From: Mesorhizobium sp. ORS 3324
Lineage (GTDB): Bacteria > Pseudomonadota > Alphaproteobacteria > Rhizobiales > Rhizobiaceae
DNA length: 64,000 nucleotides
Direction: 5' to 3'
Assembly: GCA_000824825.2 (NCBI GenBank)
Contig: LM655191.1
Coordinates: forward strand, 17,036 to 81,035
A program made the position numbers and the translations under genes. Shown here piece by piece: positions 37,417 through 46,379 of the stretch. A model generated the notes under the pieces. The model worked only from the letters and a program-made list of their open reading frames with translations, had not been told where the DNA came from and did no database searches. Position 1 is the first letter of the stretch; each line of letters opens with the position of its first letter.

Positions 37417-37679
37417 GATCGGACACGAACCTTCATCGCTCTCGGCGCCAGTGCGGCGGCCAACCCCAGGAAATGCGCCCGTTATCATCCTGTTAGGGTT
37501 AATGGCTGGTAAAGGACAGTGACCGCAAAGAGCGGCGACAGGCAAAAAGCCCAATTGTTCTATTGCTTTCGCTCAATGTTCTTTGAGGGTCCTCTTATAA
37601 GTATGCATTTCGATCTTAACGGCTGAGTTACCATAGTTGTTTACGGTCCATCCTCGACTCAAAGTTCGGAGCAGGATGC

Positions 37680-39860
37680 ATGTCCGTTCAGTCCGCGGCT
37701 GCAGATGTCGATGTCGATCTGAGGCAGCTCTTCGCCAGCCTGGCGAGGAACTGGCTGCGCATTGTTCTCGTCACGCTTGTCGTCACCGGCCTTGCCTTTG
37801 CCTTCGCTTGGCTGGCGACGCCGCAATATAAGGCGGTGGCCAAGCTGGAGATCGGGCCGCGCGAATCGGTCTTCACGCGGCCTGCCGGCTCAACCAATGA
37901 CGACAAGCCGGCAACCGACGAGGAGGCGGTGGCCACCGAGGTCCAGATCATCTCATCGCCCGATATCCTCAAGAAGGTTGCGTCGGAGCTCGATCTGGAG
38001 AAGCTGCCCGAATTCGACGAGACGCTGAAGATGTCGGCGCTCAGTCGCGCCCTCGTCTTGGTGGGCTTGAAGAGCGATCCCTTCGAAATCGCACCGGAAG
38101 AGCGCGTGCTCAAGGCAATGCACGAGAAGCTAAACGTATACAGCATTGAAAAAACACGCGTTATTGCCGTCGAGATCTCCTCCAGGGATCCGCAGCTCGC
38201 GGCGAAGATCGCCGACGCCGTTGCCCAGGCCTACCTCGCCTCCAAGGGTAATGCGAAGAAGGAATCGAACACCGCCGCCACCGGCTTTCTTGGCCCTGAG
38301 ATCACCGATCTGCAGAATCGGGTGAAGGAGGCCGAGGCCAAGGTTGCCGCCTACCGCGCGCAATCCGATCTCCTGATGGGCGGCAACAATTCGGTGCTGG
38401 CAACCCAACAGCTTTCCGAACTGTCGACCGAGCTTTCGCGGGTGCGCGCCAATCGGGCCGCTGCAGAGGCGACGGCCGACAGCGTGCGCAAGGCGCTCCA
38501 GAACGGCGGCACGCTCGACAGCGTGCCGGAAGTCCTGTCCTCGGAACTGATCCAGCGCCTGCTCGAACGGCAGGTGGAGCTCAGGACCAACATCGCCGAC
38601 CTGTCGACCACGCTGCTCGACAACCATCCGCGCATCCGGGCGCTGAAGTCGCAGCTTGCCGATCTCGACGGCCAGATCCGCAACGAGGCGCAGAAGATTC
38701 TGAAGGGATTGGCGACTCAGGCGCAGACGGCCAAGGCTCGCGAGGATCAGCTCGTCCAGGAGGTCAATCAGCTCAAGGCCGCTTCGGCCCGCGCCGGTGA
38801 GCAGCAGGTGCAGCTCGATGCGCTGCAGCGTGACGCCAATGCCCAGCGCCAGCAGCTTGAATCCTATATGGCGAGCTACCGCGAGGCGGCTTCGCGCGCC
38901 GACCGCAACTACCTGCCGGTGGACGCTCGCCTGCTCTCCAAGGCGCAGGTGCCGACCGAACCCTATTTCCCGAAGATCGGCCCGATCACGGGTGCGGCGG
39001 CTGCGGCGTCACTGCTGTTGATGGCGATCGGCACGCTTCTCAAGGAATTGTTCTCCGGCCGCGCCCTGCGGCCGGCTGCCGGCGCGCGGTTCGAACCGAT
39101 CGAGCAGGTGGCGATGCCGGTGGCGCGTACAGAGCCGGCGGTCACCGAAGCCGACAACGAACACCGCGACGATTCGGCTGCGGACGACTACATCAGGCAA
39201 AGCGCCGCCATTGAGACGGCCGCTGAGTCGGTTGCCGAAAACCCTGAGCCGCGGCAGTCCAGGCTGGGCGAGATCGACGTCGAGAAGGCAGCGGAAAAGC
39301 TGATCGCCTCCGGCGCCGCGCGCGCCATCTTCGTCTCCCCGGAAGGGGACGAGGCCGCGGCGACCGCCGTTCTGGTGGCGCGTGAAGTCTCCGACGCCGG
39401 CCTGCGCGTGCTGCTGCTCGATCTCACCGCATCGGGCGCCGCCTCGCGGCCGATGCTGGAAAGCGGACTGTTCCCCGGTATCACCAATCTTCTGGCGTCC
39501 GAGGCGCAGTTCAGCGATGTCATCCATCCCGACCTCTATTCGGATGCGCATGTGATTCCGGTGGGCACCGCCGATCCGGTCCGCGCCATGCGTGCCGCGG
39601 ACAGGCTGCCGATCATCATGCAGTCGCTGACCACCGCCTACGATCTCGTGGTGGTCGAATGCGGGCCGGCCGACGCGCAAGGCATTAGCCGCCTTGTCGG
39701 CGACGGCACCGAGGTCTTCCTGTCGATGCTCGAAGCCGACGACGAGGTAACGCAGGCGGCGGTGAAGCTGATCGAGAACGGCTATCCGGATGTCACGCTG
39801 GTAACCCCGGTCGGCCATGAGCCCGGAAACCCGTTGCCCGGGCGTCGCTCGGCTGCATAA
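37680..39860 (+). CDS. GumC/Wzc family chain-length protein with degenerate kinase domain (HfsA-HfsB-like)
   Basis: A 726-residue inner-membrane protein. Residues 1-130 hold the first membrane helix and Wzz domain (LRQLFASLARNWLRIVLVTL), residues 190-420 long coiled coils and the GNVR region, and a second helix lies near residue 440 (TGAAAAASLLLMAIGTLL). The last 190 residues resemble a CpsD-type kinase, but the Walker A is SPEGDEAAATAVLV with no Gly-Lys-Ser/Thr, Walker A' is LLLDLTASG and Walker B is LVVVECGPAD. No tyrosine cluster ends the protein. It should gate polysaccharide export without phosphorylating itself. The ATG at 37680 follows GGAGCAGGATGC. Confidence 0.9.
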   Translation: MSVQSAAADVDVDLRQLFASLARNWLRIVLVTLVVTGLAFAFAWLATPQYKAVAKLEIGPRESVFTRPAGSTNDDKPATDEEAVATEVQIISSPDILKKVASELDLEKLPEFDETLKMSALSRALVLVGLKSDPFEIAPEERVLKAMHEKLNVYSIEKTRVIAVEISSRDPQLAAKIADAVAQAYLASKGNAKKESNTAATGFLGPEITDLQNRVKEAEAKVAAYRAQSDLLMGGNNSVLATQQLSELSTELSRVRANRAAAEATADSVRKALQNGGTLDSVPEVLSSELIQRLLERQVELRTNIADLSTTLLDNHPRIRALKSQLADLDGQIRNEAQKILKGLATQAQTAKAREDQLVQEVNQLKAASARAGEQQVQLDALQRDANAQRQQLESYMASYREAASRADRNYLPVDARLLSKAQVPTEPYFPKIGPITGAAAAASLLLMAIGTLLKELFSGRALRPAAGARFEPIEQVAMPVARTEPAVTEADNEHRDDSAADDYIRQSAAIETAAESVAENPEPRQSRLGEIDVEKAAEKLIASGAARAIFVSPEGDEAAATAVLVAREVSDAGLRVLLLDLTASGAASRPMLESGLFPGITNLLASEAQFSDVIHPDLYSDAHVIPVGTADPVRAMRAADRLPIIMQSLTTAYDLVVVECGPADAQGISRLVGDGTEVFLSMLEADDEVTQAAVKLIENGYPDVTLVTPVGHEPGNPLPGRRSAA

Positions 39861-40067
39861 GGCAGGCCGCCCGGCTATCCTGCAATGGTCAGCGCGGATC
39901 ACCCTATCGTGAGGAAAACGGCCACATTGCCGTCGGATCGGTCGGCCGTCCCAAAATAGTCCCGCGGGCGGTTGCGCATGGTGGCCACTGCCCTATCTCC
40001 CGGCAGATGTTGTCGGAAGGCATGTGTAATCCTGCCCGCCGAAGTGTTCCCTGACCCGGAGGTTTTG

Positions 40068-41333
40068 ATGCCTGCCGCTACATCTCCCGTGCTGAAGCAA
40101 CCCGATCCGTCCCCTGCATCCGCGCCCATCCTTCGGCTTTCAGCGACCGCGTCGCGCGCCGACTGGATCGCGGCCTATGACATCGTCCGGACCGAGACCG
40201 AACGGCGCGCCGCGCCGCTCTCGGCCGAGGACCAGCTCGTCCAGTCCATGCCCGACGCAAGTCCGATCAAATGGCATCGCGCCCATGTCACATGGTTCTT
40301 CGAGCAGTTCCTGCTGGTGCCGTACGCGGCAGACTACCGCATCTTCGACGAGCGCTTCCCGTTCCTGTTCAATTCCTATTACGTCAGCGCCGGGCCGCGT
40401 CATGAGCGGCCGAGACGCGGACTGATCACCCGCCCGGATGTCGAGACCGTCACCGCTTACCGACAGCATGTCGACGCGGCTGTCCGCGCTCTGATCACCG
40501 AGGCCGATAACGCGCTGTTTGCAACCATATGTCCTATACTGGAGGTCGGGCTCCATCATGAGCAGCAGCATCAGGAACTGATGCTGACCGACATCCTGCA
40601 CGCCTTCGCGCAAAATCCGGTACTGCCGACATATGATTCCGAATGGCGCTGGCCGGAAACTGCGGGCGAGGGCGGCGCGTTTGCCGAGCTCGCGGAAGGC
40701 GTCCACACCATCGGATACGACGGCGACGGCTTCTCCTATGACAATGAAGGTCCGGCGCATCGGGTGCTCGTCGGGCCGGTGCGGATCGCCCGCTCGCTTG
40801 TCACGAATGGCGACTGGATGCGCTTCATGGCCGATGGCGGCTATGATACGCCGACGCTCTGGCTCTCGGACGGCTGGACGACGGTCCAGGCGGAAGGGTG
40901 GAAAGCGCCTGGCTACTGGCGCGAGGTCGACAGCGCCTGGTTCAGCCTGACGTTCGCCGGTCTCGAGCCTGTCGATCCCGACCTGCCGGTCTGCCATGTC
41001 AGCTATTACGAAGCGGACGCGTTTGCGCGCTGGGCGGGCAAGCATCTCCCGACAGAAGCGGAATGGGAAGTGGCGGCCCGAAGCGGCCTCCTCGACGATG
41101 CCTTCGGCCACGTATGGCAGTGGACGCGCAGCGCCTATCTGCCCTATCCCGACTATCGTGCGGCGCCCGGCGCGCTCGGCGAATACAACGGCAAGTTCAT
41201 GGTCAATCAGATGGTGTTGCGCGGCAGTTCGCTCGCCACGCCGGAAGGCCATGCCCGTCGCAGCTACCGCAACTTCTTCTACCCGCCGGCGCGCTGGCAA
41301 TTCACCGGGCTGCGTCTCGTCGACTATCACTGA
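40068..41333 (+). CDS. egtB: ergothioneine biosynthesis iron-dependent sulfoxide synthase EgtB
   Basis: A 421-residue enzyme that joins a thiol donor to trimethylhistidine (hercynine) and oxidises it. The N-terminal DinB-like domain has HVTWFFEQFLL and the iron-ligand motif HHEQQHQEL at residues 163-171. The C-terminal formylglycine-generating-type domain ends EYNGKFMVNQMVLRGSSLAT (broken over GG-type loop) and RNFFYPPARWQFTGLRL. The ATG at 40068 follows CCGGAGGTTTTG. egtD follows 11 bp later. No egtA, egtC or egtE is nearby, so the donor may be cysteine rather than gamma-glutamylcysteine. Confidence 0.93.
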   Translation: MPAATSPVLKQPDPSPASAPILRLSATASRADWIAAYDIVRTETERRAAPLSAEDQLVQSMPDASPIKWHRAHVTWFFEQFLLVPYAADYRIFDERFPFLFNSYYVSAGPRHERPRRGLITRPDVETVTAYRQHVDAAVRALITEADNALFATICPILEVGLHHEQQHQELMLTDILHAFAQNPVLPTYDSEWRWPETAGEGGAFAELAEGVHTIGYDGDGFSYDNEGPAHRVLVGPVRIARSLVTNGDWMRFMADGGYDTPTLWLSDGWTTVQAEGWKAPGYWREVDSAWFSLTFAGLEPVDPDLPVCHVSYYEADAFARWAGKHLPTEAEWEVAARSGLLDDAFGHVWQWTRSAYLPYPDYRAAPGALGEYNGKFMVNQMVLRGSSLATPEGHARRSYRNFFYPPARWQFTGLRLVDYH

Positions 41334-41344
41334 CAGGTGCGGCA

Positions 41345-42346
41345 ATGAAAGCCACAACCGCACGAAAAATCCGCCCTGCCGCGACGGAAGACGAGGCGAC
41401 CTTGGAATTCGCGACCGATGTCGTGGCTGGCCTCGAGGCAATACCGAAGCGCATCCCCTCGAAATATTTTTACGACACAGCCGGCTCGCTTCTTTTCGAG
41501 GAGATCACACGGCTTCCGGAATATTACCCGACCCGTGTGGAGCGCGGCATCCTCGCCGAAAATGCCGAGGCAATCGCCGCGCTGTTGCCGGCGGGCAGCG
41601 CGCTCGTGGAATTCGGCAATGGTTCGAGCGCCAAGACACGCATTGTCCTGCGTGCGGCAAGCGAGCTCTCAGCCTACGTGCCCGTCGATATCGCAGCCGA
41701 GTTCCTGGAGGAACAGGCCGAAACCTTGCGGTATGAATTTCCGCACCTGAACGTGCTGCCGGTGGCCGCCGATTTCACCAGAGCCTTCGACCTGCCGGCA
41801 AGCCTTCGGACGATGCAGCGCATCGGCTTCTTTCCGGGCTCCACGATCGGCAATTTCGAGCCGCCGGACGCCGCTGGTTTCCTCCGTCTGGCCGGCCGGA
41901 GCCTCGGCGCGGGCGCGGTGATGGTGATCGGGGTCGACCTCGTCAAGAACGAGGCCGCCCTCCACGCCGCCTATAACGATGCTGCCGACGTGACCGCCCG
42001 TTTCAACCTGAACCTGCTTGCCCGCATCAACCGCGAACTCGACGGCGATTTCGATCTCGATGCATTCGAGCATCGGGCGTTTTTCGACCGCGAGTGCTCA
42101 CGCATCGAGATGCATCTCGTAAGCCGCGCAGCTCAGCGCGTGTCGATCGACGGCCACTCGTTTGATTTCGCGGAAGGCGAGACGATCCACACGGAAAACA
42201 GCTACAAATATACCCTGGAATCCTTCCAGGCGCTCGCCCGAGAGGCGGGCTGGCGGCCCGTCAGAGTCTGGACGGATAGCGACGGCTGGTTCTCGATCCA
42301 TGTTCTCGTGAACGAGGCCGACACCGCCAACCCCTCCGCTGGCTAG
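41345..42346 (+). CDS. egtD: L-histidine N-alpha-methyltransferase EgtD
   Basis: A 333-residue cytosolic enzyme that trimethylates histidine with SAM to hercynine, the first step of ergothioneine synthesis. Family motifs are IPSKYFYDTAGSLLFEEIT, LPEYYPTRVE, the SAM loop LVEFGNGSSAKT, GFFPGSTIGNFEP, and the C-terminal HTENSYKYTLE. It starts 11 bases after egtB. Its TAG overlaps the stop of the convergent acetyltransferase gene (shared CTAG at 42343-42346). Confidence 0.95.
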   Translation: MKATTARKIRPAATEDEATLEFATDVVAGLEAIPKRIPSKYFYDTAGSLLFEEITRLPEYYPTRVERGILAENAEAIAALLPAGSALVEFGNGSSAKTRIVLRAASELSAYVPVDIAAEFLEEQAETLRYEFPHLNVLPVAADFTRAFDLPASLRTMQRIGFFPGSTIGNFEPPDAAGFLRLAGRSLGAGAVMVIGVDLVKNEAALHAAYNDAADVTARFNLNLLARINRELDGDFDLDAFEHRAFFDRECSRIEMHLVSRAAQRVSIDGHSFDFAEGETIHTENSYKYTLESFQALAREAGWRPVRVWTDSDGWFSIHVLVNEADTANPSAG

Positions 42347-43572
42347 CTGTCGTCCTCGGCAACGGCGGGAGCTGGCTGTCCGGCGGCCTTCCGGCGAAGC
42401 ATCTTGGTCAGCTTCCAGGCCGTCGGATTGTTCTTGATGAAGGCCTTCGCCCGCGCGCCTTGCCGCAGCGCCGCCGCCAGCGCCCGGCCCTTCAGCGTCA
42501 GCGGAGCCAGCACCTCGAAATGCTGGACTTCGATGTCGCACCACAGCCGCTTGTAGGGCTCATCGCCAACCGAGAAGTCGTAGACGTCGAAGCCTTGTTC
42601 GCAGGCCTCCTGGATGTTGTCGAAGAACAGGAAGTCGCCGGGGCTGGTGAAGGCGAGATCGTCCTCGGCGATCGCGCCGAACTCGCAGATCAGCCGCTTG
42701 CCAGAGCGGCTGGAGCCGGTGACGGCGCGAAGTTTTCCCGCCACCTCCAGCCCGTGCAGCAGGAAGGACGGCTGCTCCTCGGCAAGCGCATCGGCAAACA
42801 GCGCCCGGAAGAAGGCGCGAACCTCTTCATCGCCGAAGACATTGGCGATACCCATCTTGGCGAAGCGCACCTCCTTCATTTCGAAGAACGCGTCGAGCAG
42901 CCTGTCGACCTCTTCAGGCGTGCGCGCCTCGATACGGCCGAAGCTGCCGACGGCCTCGAACTTGCGCGTCTGCGAGCGGTGCTTCTTGCGCTTGCGCTTG
43001 CCGCTGGCGCGGGAAAGCAGCGCGTCGAAGCCGCCGTCGAGGTCGACCGCGAGTGCAAGATTCGGACTCGCAAAATTGGGCAGCGCGGCGAGCGGATTGG
43101 CGACGCTGGCGAGATCGGGCAGCAGCCGTTCCAGCGAAACCAGGTCGACGTCCGGCCGCACCTCGGCGATGGCCGCGAGCAGGGAGTGGATTGCCGGGCC
43201 GTCGATCCTCGGCAGCAGCCGCGTGTCGGCGGCAGGGAAATTGCCGTTGGCGTGACGTCCGCCCGCGAGGCGGGCAACGCGGAACGGGCCGCTTCGCACG
43301 ACTTCCAGCGCCAGCGAAAGCGCCGGCCGGCCTTCGACATTCAGCGTTGCCACCACCATATCGGCCTTGGTCTTTGCCGCCCAGTTGCGGATCCAGGACG
43401 CGCTCTGCGCCGGGGCAAACAGCGCCGACGCACAGAATTCCGCATAGTCCGCGAGGCCGGCGCCGTCGCGGACCGCTGCCGTCAGCCGGGCCTGGTTCGA
43501 GGCGATCGCGCGCGCCGGTGTTTCGTTGGCCGCGACCCGATTGCCGTCAAATGACGCGGCGGCGTCAACCAT
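42343..43572 (-). CDS. GNAT acetyltransferase of the BcsL/CelD (HfsK-like) type
   Basis: A 409-residue cytosolic protein. The C-terminal half matches the Acetyltransf_6/CelD pattern: RKRKKHRSQTRKFEAVG, then a GNAT-like core and the motif YDFSVGDEPYKRLWCD. Members work in polysaccharide synthesis (cellulose in rhizobia, HfsK in the Caulobacter holdfast). Here it probably acetylates an amino sugar of the polymer. Divergent from the polysaccharide deacetylase gene 91 bp away, which would act in the opposite direction on N-acetyl groups. Confidence 0.82.
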   Translation of the reverse strand: MVDAAASFDGNRVAANETPARAIASNQARLTAAVRDGAGLADYAEFCASALFAPAQSASWIRNWAAKTKADMVVATLNVEGRPALSLALEVVRSGPFRVARLAGGRHANGNFPAADTRLLPRIDGPAIHSLLAAIAEVRPDVDLVSLERLLPDLASVANPLAALPNFASPNLALAVDLDGGFDALLSRASGKRKRKKHRSQTRKFEAVGSFGRIEARTPEEVDRLLDAFFEMKEVRFAKMGIANVFGDEEVRAFFRALFADALAEEQPSFLLHGLEVAGKLRAVTGSSRSGKRLICEFGAIAEDDLAFTSPGDFLFFDNIQEACEQGFDVYDFSVGDEPYKRLWCDIEVQHFEVLAPLTLKGRALAAALRQGARAKAFIKNNPTAWKLTKMLRRKAAGQPAPAVAEDDS

Positions 43573-43662
43573 CCCTCAATCCTTAAGACGTATTGGTTGC
43601 AACCTGGGGTTCGCATAGGCGCGTATCGTGCTTTGTTGAGCCTAGGCGCAAAAGGTGAAGGA

Positions 43663-44721
43663 ATGATCGACGGGGGCGAGGCAATCCGGAAACTGGCCTT
43701 GAACATTGCCCGCTACACCGGTCTCGCTCCGCTGGCGAAGCCGTTTGTCGGCGGCATCGGCGCCATCCTGATGCTGCACCGCGTGACCGCGACGCCGGAG
43801 AGGCCGAACAGCGTCAATCGCCACCTGAACATCGCCCCGGCCTTCCTCGACAAGCTGATCGCCGACATGAAGGGAAGGGGCTATGCCTTCGTCAGTCTGG
43901 ACGAAGCGATCGAGCGCATGGAGGCGGGCGGCAAGCACGGTCAGTTCGCCACCATCACCGCGGACGATGCCTATCGCGACAACATGACGGAGGCGCTGCC
44001 GGTGCTGGAGCAGCACCGCGCTCCGATAACCATCTACGTTGCGCCAGGACTGATCGACGGTGCCGTCGACCTGTGGTGGGACGTCGTCGAGGACATCGTC
44101 GACACCAGCTCGCGCCTTATACTGAAGACCGCGAGCGGGTCGACGGTCGTCGATTGCTCGACGCCCGGCCGAAAGATTCAGGCTGTTGCGCGGCTGAACG
44201 CCTGGTTGACCCTTGAAGTCCGCGAAGAAGAACAGGGCGCGGCGCTGCGCGAGCTGGCGCGCTCGAACGGCGTCGAGCTCGCCGAGGGCCGGCCCGGCAC
44301 GTTGATGAGCTGGGACGAGATCCGCACGATGGCCGCGCATCGACTGGTGACGATAGGGGCGCATACCGTCAACCACCGCAACCTCAAGCGGCTCCCGGAA
44401 GTGGACGCGCGGCACGAGATCGGCGACGTCCGGCGCGTCCTCAAGGAAAAGCTCGGGCTAGAGCCGCGCCATCTCGCTTACCCCTACGGCTATGCCAGCG
44501 CGGTCGGCTGCCGCGAGGTGGGATTTGCCCGCGATGCCGGCTATGTCTCTGCGGTGACGACCCGCCACGGCGTGCTGAGAGCCGAGCATGCCGGCTTCCT
44601 GCATGCGCTGCCGCGCATCTCGGTCAACGGCCGCTACCAGAGCGTCGCCCATATTCGCACGATGCTGTCGGGCGTGACGACGCCGCTCGCCAATGCCGGC
44701 AAGATGGTTGTGACGATCTGA
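43663..44721 (+). CDS. polysaccharide deacetylase family protein (NodB/HfsH-like)
   Basis: A 352-residue enzyme of carbohydrate esterase family 4. Motif 1 is ITADDAYRDN at about residue 98, with the two catalytic and metal-binding Asp present but Ala where Phe and Gly usually stand (TFDDG). Motif 2 is GAHTVNHRNL and motif 3 AYPYG. It removes acetyl from N-acetyl sugars. No signal peptide is visible, so it may act in the cytosol, as HfsH does. The ATG at 43663 follows GGTGAAGGA; the frame is open to 43597. Confidence 0.85.
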   Translation: MIDGGEAIRKLALNIARYTGLAPLAKPFVGGIGAILMLHRVTATPERPNSVNRHLNIAPAFLDKLIADMKGRGYAFVSLDEAIERMEAGGKHGQFATITADDAYRDNMTEALPVLEQHRAPITIYVAPGLIDGAVDLWWDVVEDIVDTSSRLILKTASGSTVVDCSTPGRKIQAVARLNAWLTLEVREEEQGAALRELARSNGVELAEGRPGTLMSWDEIRTMAAHRLVTIGAHTVNHRNLKRLPEVDARHEIGDVRRVLKEKLGLEPRHLAYPYGYASAVGCREVGFARDAGYVSAVTTRHGVLRAEHAGFLHALPRISVNGRYQSVAHIRTMLSGVTTPLANAGKMVVTI

Positions 44722-44765
44722 GCAATTCCGGGAAAAGTATGCAGCGGTTTTCCGTCCGGAATTGC
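44722..44765. repeat. dispersed rhizobial intergenic repeat, copy 2
   Basis: Begins GCAATTCCGGGAAAAGTATG and ends TTTTCCGTCCGGAATTGC; differs from the core at 5533-5575 at only a few bases. Ends are inverted (GCAATTCC, GGAATTGC). It begins directly after the deacetylase stop codon, so it may end up in that mRNA, and precedes the convergent DUF2842 gene. Confidence 0.8.
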
Positions 44766-44788
44766 GACGAACAAGAAAGCTATTCGCT

Positions 44789-45004
44789 TCAGCCCTTCTG
44801 AGGCGGCTCGATGATCAGCCATTTGATGATGGCCATGGCCGGGAGCACCCAGAGCAGGCCGCTGAACAGGAAGAACACGAAATGCGCCGTCGCGCCGTAT
44901 TCGGCGAGCCTGGTGACCGCGATGGCCGAAGCGATCAGCGCATAGATGATGACCAGCGCCACCAGCAGGATGGATCCGATCAGCTTTTTCAGGCGAATGG
45001 GCAT
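44789..45004 (-). CDS. DUF2842 domain-containing membrane protein
   Basis: A 71-residue protein with two membrane helices (LIGSILLVALVIIYALIASA and VFFLFSGLLWVLPAMAIIKW) and the ending LIIEPPQKG, as in DUF2842, a small alphaproteobacterial family of unknown function. The ATG at 45004 gives the typical MPIRLKKLIG start; the frame is open to 45139. Divergent from the heme A synthase gene, an arrangement common in Rhizobiales. Confidence 0.85.
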   Translation of the reverse strand: MPIRLKKLIGSILLVALVIIYALIASAIAVTRLAEYGATAHFVFFLFSGLLWVLPAMAIIKWLIIEPPQKG

Positions 45005-45156
45005 GTCGCGGTCCCGTTGACCCGCTTCGCTTAGGCTGATTGGGCAGCGCACGCAACCGTCGCGGCACGGCGCGACGGCGTGCCGCGCTGTTCGGTCTTG
45101 CCAGCGGGGCGGCCATGGTCCACCAATCGCGCGTTTCAACTGCCGGGAAACCTCCC

Positions 45157-46248
45157 ATGGCCGCCATCACCGCCACGGCCCCATACGCCGCCCGCAACCG
45201 CGATCTCTACAACCGGGCGCTGGTGCGCGGCTGGCTGTATTTCGTGCTTATGGTGCTGTTTGCGCTGGTGCTGGTCGGCGGCGCCACCCGGCTCACCGGT
45301 TCCGGCCTGTCGATCACCGAGTGGCAGCCGATCCACGGCGTCATCCCGCCGCTCAACGATGCCGAATGGCAGGAAGAGTTCCAGCGCTACCAGCAAATCC
45401 CGCAATACACCGAGCTCAACAAGGGCATGAGCATCGAGGCGTTCAAGTCGATCTTCTGGTGGGAATGGGTGCACCGCATCCTGGCGCGCAGCATCGGCGT
45501 GGTCTTCGCCCTGCCGCTCGTCTTCTTCTGGGCGACGCGCCGCATAGAGCACGGCCTCGGGCCGAAGCTCTTAGGCATCCTTCTGCTCGGCGGCCTGCAA
45601 GGCGCCATCGGCTGGTGGATGGTGGCTTCGGGGCTCGTCGACCGCGTTTCGGTCAGCCAGTACCGGCTGGCCACGCATCTGACGATCGCGGCGCTGATCT
45701 TCACCGCGACCATGGTCGTTGCGCGCGGCCTGGCGCCGCATTCGGAGCCGGCCGCCGACCGCTCGACGCAGCGGCTCGCCGGCGTGATCGTGCTTCTGGC
45801 GCTGATCCAGATCTATCTCGGCGGGTTGGTCGCCGGCCTTCATGCCGGCCTCTCCTTCAATACCTGGCCGCTGATGGACGGTAAGGTGATCCCGGCTGAT
45901 CTCCTCCTGCTGAAACCCGCCTGGCTGAATTTCTTCGAGAATCCGAAGACGGTGCAGTTCGTGCACCGGCTCGGCGCCTACACGCTCTTTGTGGTGGCGC
46001 TCTGGCACATGATCGCGACATGGTCGCGCCAGCCCGGCACCACCCATACCCGCCGGGCCACGCTTCTGTTCGCGCTGGTGGTCGTCCAGGCCTCGATCGG
46101 CATCGGCACGCTACTGATGCAGGTGCCGCTGCACATGGCGTTGACGCACCAGGCGATCGCGCTTGTGTTGCTCGGCTTCGCCGCCGCGCACTGGCGCGGC
46201 ACCACGGGCGCCTATCCCATGCCGACTGAGATCGCCGTCAGAGGCTGA
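45157..46248 (+). CDS. ctaA: heme A synthase (COX15/CtaA)
   Basis: A 363-residue inner-membrane enzyme with eight helices that oxidises heme O to heme A for cytochrome aa3. Heme-ligand histidines are visible in [31 protein letters not shown] and [27 protein letters not shown] is the family signature. The ATG at 45157 is preferred, with an alternative ATG at 45115. The frame is intact. Confidence 0.95.
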   Translation: MAAITATAPYAARNRDLYNRALVRGWLYFVLMVLFALVLVGGATRLTGSGLSITEWQPIHGVIPPLNDAEWQEEFQRYQQIPQYTELNKGMSIEAFKSIFWWEWVHRILARSIGVVFALPLVFFWATRRIEHGLGPKLLGILLLGGLQGAIGWWMVASGLVDRVSVSQYRLATHLTIAALIFTATMVVARGLAPHSEPAADRSTQRLAGVIVLLALIQIYLGGLVAGLHAGLSFNTWPLMDGKVIPADLLLLKPAWLNFFENPKTVQFVHRLGAYTLFVVALWHMIATWSRQPGTTHTRRATLLFALVVVQASIGIGTLLMQVPLHMALTHQAIALVLLGFAAAHWRGTTGAYPMPTEIAVRG

Positions 46249-46259
46249 GACGGATCTTT

Positions 46260-46358
46260 AGAGCGTTTCACCGTTTCACGGAAACGGCGAACCGCTCTAT
46301 CTTTTTGTTTCGACGCAATTCCGGACGGAAAACCGTCACACACTTTTCCGGGAATTGC
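46260..46358. repeat. dispersed rhizobial intergenic repeat, copy 3 (inverted)
   Basis: The core at 46315-46358 is the reverse complement of copies 1 and 2 (begins GCAATTCCGGACGGAAAAC, ends TTTTCCGGGAATTGC). A palindromic flank at 46260-46298 begins AGAGCG and ends CGCTCT around CCGTTTCACGGAAACGG. It lies between the convergent heme A synthase and argC genes. Confidence 0.8.
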
Positions 46359-46379
46359 TTCTAGCGACCGATAGCTCGC

